A stretch of DNA of 64,000 nt, from NCBI RefSeq assembly GCF_028389875.1, contig NC_084702.1, positions 48,173,053-48,237,052 on the forward strand, written 5' to 3'. Of this stretch, positions 50,901 through 59,900 are shown one piece after another. A program made the position numbers and the translations under genes. Position 1 is the stretch's first letter; each line of letters opens with the position of its first letter. Source of the DNA: Rhea pennata. Taxonomy: Eukaryota; Chordata; Aves; Rheiformes; Rheidae. The notes under the pieces were generated by a model, which saw only the letters and a program-made list of their open reading frames with translations, was not told where the DNA came from and made no database searches.

Positions 50901-53900
50901 AAAGTATAATAAGGATTTTTTAAATACAAATTTTCATCAATTTGACCAAGACTAGACTCTCATTTTATAAAGGCCATTACAATAAAATCCCTTCAGTTCT
51001 TGTCTATAAGGATGAACAAAACTAGCAATTTAAAATTTTTAAGTAAGTTCTTTATTTTAGTAATTTAATCTCTAAGTCCACCTAGTCATTTCTAGTTGTT
51101 TCTTCAGCACAGGGAATGAGCAAGTACTGTTCTATAATTCACACTGAAACCAGACACACTTCCATACAGAAGACTCTCAGCAAAGCCAGAAGGTATTTTT
51201 GTTATTAAAAAGTAACTAGAAATTGTATTTAAAAATTATATCAGAATATGAGAACAATACATTTTGGTAAGGTTCAATATATGATTTTTTCAACAAATGT
51301 ACACAGATTAAGAATGAAGCATCATCATTGTTTTAGACAGATACACACAAAAAGTAGTCTGCTCTTGAAGTGTAAAATGTGATCAGTAACTGTAGATATT
51401 GCTGAAGAATCTCCCTTAGTCACTGTACTGATGGCCATTTTTTATTCAGAGTAGGTGTGGAAGGACATTATACAAATACAACGAAATAAATTTGCTTAGG
51501 GTGGCTTTTGGCCTTTCTGCTTCAAACACCTAAATCCAAAAGGGGACACATGTACTGTATGGAAAACAATAGCAGGGAATAAACACAATGGCGGCTGTAC
51601 TGAGAAGAAGCAAGCTACGAATATTTTATGCTTTTAAGAGATTTTCAATGTAAAGCTTCAAAAGCTGCATACATTTCATTCTATTTTCAAATGCTCCCTT
51701 AAATGTGCAATTCAAAACAAAAATATTTGGCATATGGGTAACTACACATTTTTTAAAAAGTAACAAGTTTTTTGCACATTACAGAAGTATGATAAATGCT
51801 TTAGGTAATTTGAGAAGCGCTCTAAATAGCTTCTGATAAGGCAAGCACAACTACATTTCCACCAAAGTAGAACAGAAGTTCTCTGAGACATTAACTAGTC
51901 TTTACTTCTTGTGGCACTTCTGCTTTATTTTCAACATCCTCCTAAAAATACTGACAGTCAGACAATATACAGTATCCCAGTACTGTCTTGCTAAGATGTT
52001 ATAAATTCCAATATGCATTCAACAAAGCATTCGAAGTCTGTGTTAAATTTAAGAATAGCTCCCTAAAATCACGTATGTGCTTTAACATCTTGAATCAATT
52101 CATTGGATACCTTATGGGATCAAGTCATTAATGACAATCGCTCAAGAGTATTTTCACACTGGAAGTTATGAGGTTGAAATTAAATGAACAGATATTGAAA
52201 TGAAAAGATGAAGCAATGCGTTCATTCAAAAACAGTGATAGAATAGTGTGAAAAGGAATGACTATAAGCAGCTCTAATGAAATAATGAATAACACTGCTT
52301 TGCTGAATTCAACATTTGATTTGGATACAAAGCCTTAGATGACGTGTGCACATGTATACTGCAGGGACGAGGGTATTTATTTCTACTAGAAGTAGCAGTC
52401 AAGTATCAGCTCTACAGATTTTCAACATTGGAATGTTCTATGTTATGTCCTAATGACATATGTGCCAAGTGCCTCTTGGAGAAAGAGACAGGAGTGTGTT
52501 TGTAATGTTTATTGATAAAGCCTAATATATTTAGACAAGTGTTGTGATTTGATTGCTTATGTTTTCTTTTCCTTTTAAGAGACTAAGGCAGTTAGTCTCT
52601 TGGCAGTTTTCTGAGTTCTTTAGACGCATCTGAATAGAAAGCTAATGTTCTCCTTGCTTCTAACGTGAATTACTTAGTAAAGTCTAGGAAAAAAAGATAA
52701 AGGCAAGTTAATGAACTAGTTAAGACAGAACACTGTTATCACATTGCGAGGAATTCAGGGTGCATAGCAAGAAACATTTAATTCTCATGGAGATCAATAA
52801 AAGGTGAGATAGCCATAAATACTTAACATTCATTCCTCTATTAAATATAACATGATGTCTGTCTTAACCAAAAGGTGATACAGAGAATAGTTTCCCTGAA
52901 GAGGTTTCATTAAGAGATAAGCAGTAGGCTGAGATCCCATGTTGATGTGTATTATTTACTCAGGATGCATACACTAAGACTTTTCAGTGTCCCCTTCAAC
53001 CTTTTCACAGCAGCTTTACTGATCTCATTAAAATCCAGAAAGGAAATATTCTCTGCATTTTGGATCTGGAAAATCCAAAGGATTTCAAGTTAAGTATGTT
53101 ACTCCTAGTAACAACCCCAGCTTTAATTCCTACTTGCTGACAGAAGTAACGTTTTCTATTTAGCAGTTGACTGTAAAGTCATCCCATAGTCTGAGGAGCT
53201 CATAGTCTAAAGGAATCTTCTGAGTCCTTTGAGTACTTCCACATCAAAATGCTATGAAGATTATCAACAAATGCAGAAAGCCTGAGTAGTACATTTGACT
53301 CTGCTCCTTGGTCTGCTATAACACCTAAAAAGACAGAAACCTTTTACTGCATCACAAATGTGATGTAAGTAACAATTTTTTGATTTTCCTGAAACAAGCA
53401 GAAGAGTTGAAAATATTGAGAGTATACATGAATTTAATGCACATTATGGAAAAAACAAAGGATGCTTGTTTATTCTTGCTTGTAAATAGCATTTGTGATA
53501 TTTGGCTTTTTCTTTTGATGATTAAATTCCTTTCCTCCTAGCCCTCTCCTCCAAGGCCTCGAGGCTTTCAGTCAGTATTTAAAATTTCCTGGAAGCTGCG
53601 TCTATTACGTAAGCTTCCAGTCAGTCCACAAGGTGGTTGTTTGGTGGTAAATTTGATCTTACGACAAGTATATTCCCACAAAGAAATCTTTACAGTTGAC
53701 TGGAATGAGCTTCACGTTATTTGTTAGCATAAAATATGGCAAGGCTGTCCTAACTGAAGTGTATTAATATGCAGATTCTTCTACTAGAAGTCAAAGTCCA
53801 AAAATTTAAAGGTACAAATAAAGAATTGACTGGACTGAATAATACCCGTACAATTTTCTGTAGAGTTGGAAGTGGAATATAGGGATTTAAATCCCTCTTT

Positions 53901-56900
53901 ATATCATTCTTTATACCAGTTTTGGGGACAAGAATATAGCTTATAAAGCTGTAGAAGTTTAGGAAACATTTACTTTTTTGTTTGGTGAAATCTAAAAATG
54001 TACTTTAATGTTCTCCTTTCAGATAGAACAAACCCATCAACCGTAGACACTGTTCAAAAACAATCCGGTAACATTTTTCTTGATCCTTTACAGACAAGCT
54101 TTCTTTTAAAATTAAAACCTGTCTCTTCTGTAGCCATTATTAATTTTCTACTCATTTATTTATTTTAAAATTAATGGGTGTTGATGACACCACTTACATT
54201 TTTGTCAGTCTGTATTATGAGTGCCTTAGCTAAGGAGTAATCCTGGATTTAAATGCTTCAAACTAAAAACATTGTACTACTGTTCCAGAATGGAGAGAAG
54301 AAAGTATACAGTAAAAAAAGAATGTGTAGCAGGCTCATGGTATTAACCTCCATAGGGTCATCAAAATGGTCTGTAAGAAAAGACAATGCTGGTCTTGGTG
54401 AGGAAAGGACTAGGAATTATAAGGTTTCTCTGTCTGTCTGTAAATCGTAAGAATAATTTCTAGTTCTAGGGACTCTACACACCGGGAAACTCACTTAAGA
54501 GTTGCATGTCCCCTCATCAGTTCAAACAGGGGGATGAAAGTCAATCAAGCTGTTTTTCTTCCTTTGTCTTGTCTTTTTGGATCACAGCGAATTTAACTTC
54601 TGTTCTATTTTGGCTGAATTGTAAACCTAACACTGAAGAATCTGAATTTGTACTGGATGCCTCAGCTGGCTAAGTCATTCCAGCCAAAAACTCCATCTTG
54701 CTGGAAATATGATTTTTAATCTTAAGGACTTCTGAATATTTTCTGAAATGAGGACAATTATGTCACACCTTTCTGATTCCACAGACAAGAGCACTACAAA
54801 TGCAGAAACATTACACTATGCAGTCTGTTGGTATACGAGAAGTTCTTAGAAAGATGTCCTTGGCATGCTAATCAGTTTTCATAAGGTTGCATATACGGTC
54901 CTTTATTTAAAATAGTTTTATTTAAATTTACTTGTCGACAAGTATGGAATGATCTCTCCACAGTAATGGAGAGTTGAAGGTGTGCTCAGATAGCAAGCAG
55001 TTCATACACCTATTTTAGGAAATGAAAAACCTTCATTCTAGCATCATTAATCTCAGTAGCAGAGAATATAGATGAATAGTTTGTAATAGATTCCCAAAAT
55101 AGAAATATTCTGAGTGAATTTCTGCTGCCAAGTATTCCCTTACAGAATTCATGTTACAGCCACCAATTTTTCCCAGCCAAGGGCTGCTAGCAAACATATT
55201 TTGAGTTAATCATCTGAATCTTAATATTTTAGCATAATTTGTAAAGTTATAAATGAAAAGGTAAACAGTTGAGATCGGCTCACAAAAAAGTGATTAAACT
55301 GATACGGAAGCATGAAAATATGAGGATACTATTTTAATGCAGTTTAACGGTGTGTGCCCAACTCAGTATAAAAGTCGTGTGTGTATATACACACATATAT
55401 AAATACACACACACACACATACACACACACGCGAAATCATTACAAAATAAAGAGAATATAGAAGATGATCTGTTATTTTTCTTTTGGTGTTTTATGACTA
55501 GCTAGCTAACTGTTTATTTGGTGATCAGCTACATTATTTTAATGTACTACTCTGGAAGAGCTACTGGGATTTCTTCCTGAAGTCTAAACCATTTTTCCAG
55601 TTGTAATAACACCAAGTAGGAACCAAGGAGGAGTACAAAGAGGAAAAAGAAATTTTCAGGAGTTTTCTTCCTTGGTGTTATACCTACTAGTCTTAATCAA
55701 AATATTGCTTTGGGGGAGAGAATTTTTCCTATTAGAAAGCTGTTTTGTTTTTAACTAAATTTCAAAACATCCAGATTGATTGTATTCTTTTCTATTATTA
55801 ATGCTATATTATAGAGTAATTAGTAAAGATGACATAAGTTGCTAACAATACTATTGAAAAATGAATTTTAAGTATTTTTTTTTACTTACCTCAAAAAGGT
55901 AATCTCCTATATACTGCACAGGGTAATACTGAGCTTCAAATAAATGCTTTTTTGTAGGAAAACTCTTATCATCGATGAGTATATGAGTAATATCTCTTCC
56001 TGCATCCTGAGATGAACATATGGTTGCCTTTCCAGCTTCTAGAACCCTAAATAAATATATATTTGGAAAGATGTACTTACTGAATTATATTAACGTTGCT
56101 TAAAGCTACATTAATGTTCACAAACTACAAGCATGCAAGTGCAAGAGAATAAGGGTTCTAGGTGTGTGACATTACACTGCCTTCAATAGGTGGATAAAAA
56201 TGGCACTTAAGAGCCTTGAGCAAAGGAAGGAACCCATTTAACAAGAACATGTCTTTTCACCATTTAACACTATTAATTAAAATCACCTCCTCCATATCTG
56301 ATAGAAAGCTTCTCTCTGAGGATTTTTTTTCAAAGATAAAATTCTTAGATGACAACAGCTATAATTTATTACATTATGTTCCCCATGATGGTAATTAGTG
56401 GGTCTTCCAATTAGGAGATTGGCCATAAATCAAGTGGTTTACCAAAAGTGGAACACTGCTTTTCCGAATTGTAACATGGTATTTTCACATTGCAAATACT
56501 TTTTGACTTCATTTTAAAGTCATCTACAGCATTTGGTGCCACTCAGTGTTATACACAGAAAACAGATTTGTTTATGTTTGGGGCAACATTATATGCAAGT
56601 TTCCTCAGAGGAAATTCCAGAGAGGTACTGCTGCAATGATTCATATTTTTTAGAAAAGATGACAGACTAGACAGTGGAAGAAGAAAGGAGGTCTTCTGAA
56701 TTGTTGAATATATGTTCATTTTTCAAATTGCAGATATGTAAAAGGAAAAGGATGCTGGCCTCATACGCTTACATATCCAGTAACTAGGGATTAATGGCAA
56801 GAAAAGAATAAAAGGGGAGAAAGACAGACTGTTTTAAGTATTAGAGAAAAAAAAAGAAAAAAAATCATTTCTCAAAGTGACAGTGGCCTTCATGACTGAA

Positions 56901-59900
56901 GGCAATGCTTGTTGGAGATAAAAGAAAACCCACCTTTCAATGTTTTCTCCCTGAGTTAAAGGATCCCCATGCTAGTGGGGATCCTACTAATCTGGAAACT
57001 GCTTGGAAAAAAAAAGAAAAAAAGATTCCTTCCACAAAACTCCCCGTTCATTTGTCTTGCTGATGTAGTTCCTGTTAAAGGTTACTTTTACTGTTAACAG
57101 ACTTGTGCGAGACAGCACTTCAATGGCACTATCACAAGGACTTGCAGAAGCAGTTTTCATTGGAAACAAATATGGTGTTTCAGAAGTGTAGCAGAACGAA
57201 TGAATCTTTCTGGAAGACAGCATATAGTAAACTTTTCCACTCAGCTAAGGAAATAGCCTGCTCAAGATGTCTTCAGTTGATAATATTAGAAGATGATAAC
57301 TTCAGCAACTTCTCATTCGGTTTTTATGAACTGCACACAGCTACTCTGTGATGCACCTTGAAGCTCTGATACCATGATCAACTAGATACACTGCATCTCC
57401 CTGCTTGCCTGTACATCTGTGACATACACCTTGCTCTCATGCCCCATAGAGAATCAGGGTGTGCACAATGTGCACAGATCCAGACTTGGGAAGCGCTCCC
57501 AGCTAACTTGGATTTCAACAGAGGACAGTAGGATAGTGTATCTTCCTGAAAGGAGCAACAACATCTTGTAATGATTAGCTCTGTTTCAGGAGCACACTTT
57601 ACATAATATGCTTTTTGAGATTCAGTGTAGCACATAAATCAGGGAATCCAGCTATGTAGGAAGTTTGGAAAAAATAAAAATAAACGTAGTCCCAAAATTC
57701 TTGCACTTCCTGTTGTTTTCCTTTTCTGTTTTTCCTTTATATTTTTGCCCTTTCCCTTCTGTACTATCTGTATTTACATGACATCATAAAGATTTGTTAC
57801 AGTACAAATAAGGGCGTCAGAATTGGGGAGCTGTTGCACAGATGTAACGCAGAAAGATCAGGTTAGTCAGAATGTGAAACAGATTAGTAAGACGTAGCTC
57901 ATGGCTGGCTCAGGTCACCCACCCACATGATACAGTTTATCCTGTTCTGGCTACCAGTTGAATGTAATGTGAGGACAAAATAAAAGAATATTCATAAAAA
58001 AAAACATAAGCATATGTACCTTGTTTCATGAAGAAAGTTCCTGTAAGCAATTACTTAAGATTCAAATATGTAACAGTGTGTGTTATATTTGACACTATAC
58101 TGAACGCAAGCTAGAAAAACAGTGATTTTAAAGCCAGTGTGCAACTATTATAAAAATGTGTGGAAGAGTATTAATGAACACAGTTCATATGTTGAAGGAC
58201 CTGAGGTTGTTATGGACCAAATTAACTGGGAAGGAAGAACAAAAACTCTTTCAATTATATAATAAGAGCTTTATCTTTCATTACTTCAGCTTTAAGACAT
58301 ATTCTCCTACCTTGTAATAGGATCCCTTCGTTTATCACCTTCCTTAACAAGGAGGACAACTTTCCATCTGTGGAAGGCCCCTGGAGCACTAGTGTGTGTC
58401 AGTTCTTCGCGCCATCTTTTAGGTGCAGATTGCATTTGAGGTGAATAATGGGTGTCTTTTTCAATTTTATATCCCCATTCATACGTTGTTTCATCAAGCC
58501 ATCTGCCACTTTCGGCACTATTAATTATGTACTCCTTAGTTAGTATCCACTTTCCTAAAAAGCAAATGAACTGTCAGCCACAGAAGATTTTTTGTGTAGA
58601 CAAATGGCAATCAGTTGACGATCTAATATAAAATTAACTTCAACCTTTCTTGTGCAAATAAGTGCTGGAATTGTAAGTACCATTTTAAAAACTTCTTCCT
58701 ACTGCAAGAGGGCTCTTCTTCACGTTTTAAAATCAGAAATCTCACAATACCACTGAAAATGATCATCTTGTTTTCTTTTAATGATGAGCTACCTCTTTAC
58801 CCTTCCCAGGTAAAATACTTGCCTGTCTTCTCAAAAATCTGCAAACATAAGTTTGCAACTTTCCAGATAGAATCTTCCTTGACACTTTATTTTTAATAAT
58901 CATTTGACATACTTTCAAATGTACTAAAATAGATTTGATGTACACTTGATGTACTTATATAACATGCAATAATGCTGTCAAATCACCTTTTTTGCAAAAG
59001 GTATAGTCTGAGTAAACTGAAGTAATATATTAAATATGATTAAAAAGAAGAATGAATGTATTTTGTAAATGCTTGATATTACTAGCATAGTAAGCATAGT
59101 GAGTGCTAATATTAGGGGGATATGGTTTTAGACTTTTGTCTTTCTCCTTTCTTTTTTCCACATCCTTTTCTCTCCTCCCTTGGCTCCACCTGCTCCGCCT
59201 CTCTTCTTTCTTCTTTGGCACGTACACTTTTGATACTGTCTGTAATAATCTTCCCCTTTTTCTCGCGGTCTCGCCCTTCTCTCAGATTCAGGTCAAGGGC
59301 TGTGGTTAGTACCTTGCTCTTGTATTGAAACACTACCTACAGAAAATACTGTAAGAGAAACTGACTGGAATTGTGTAAACCTAATTGGTTTCACAGAACA
59401 GCAGGGTTGACTGGCAGAATGTCTCAGAAAAGGAGCACAGATGGTACTTCTACATAATCTAGCATAGGTACCAGTGTATTTATGACTGAAAAAGGCATGC
59501 TGCATATAACCTGTGTGTTAGAAAAACTTTAATTTCAAGAATTCTGTCTCAAAAAGTAAGTCAGCTAAGAAGTCCATGAAGACCAATGTTTCTATTAGTA
59601 TTTATGCTTACTTCCAGAGAGTTCTAAATGAGATTAAAGATTGTTATACTTGGGAAAACTGCATTAGGAATGAACACTCTCTCTCCACCATCAAATGACA
59701 ACTATAAAAAAAGAGCACCTCTTCCAGAATTAAGTAGTACTAACTGTATTAAGTAGTATTGAGGAGTATTTATGAACATAGAAACATGACATAGTTTTGC
59801 ATTGTCAAGCAGACAATACATATGCTATTTCCACTTAGTGCAAAGAAAACATCTCCAGATGTTTTAAATCTCCAAAAGTGATATTAACTCATTATTATAA

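Larger units (their letters stand above)
50523..55889 (-). other. SLF1: SLF1 intron, 5.4 kb (site of cassette gain or loss)
   Basis: Unique AT-rich sequence with a CA/TA-rich microsatellite at about 55,378-55,432. Mammalian SLF1 carries extra cassette exons in this interval. I searched the - strand for KE(I/M) starts after an acceptor and found only one plausible diverged unit (52,973-53,065, listed separately). Confidence 0.75.

Noticed and set aside
51480-51540. Short - strand segment with a K-A-T-L-x-K-x-I pattern like the SLF1 cassette end
   Set aside because: Preceded by a stop at the acceptor, only about 19 codons before a GT, and the available donors are not in phase 0. The match is too short to separate from chance.
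52615-52680. - strand frame with an E-A-R-R-T-L block near the SLF1 cassette region
   Set aside because: Very short between stops with no proper acceptor; resemblance to the cassette is a few residues only.
54550-54680. - strand frame ending in a K/E-rich peptide in the 5.4 kb SLF1 intron
   Set aside because: No usable donor before the stop codon and no similarity to SLF1 cassette units.
59112-59333. Lys/Glu/Arg-rich - strand frame inside an SLF1 intron
   Set aside because: Derives from a polypurine (- strand) tract. BRCT1 sequence joins directly from the exon at 60,473 to the exon at 58,554, so no exon is needed.
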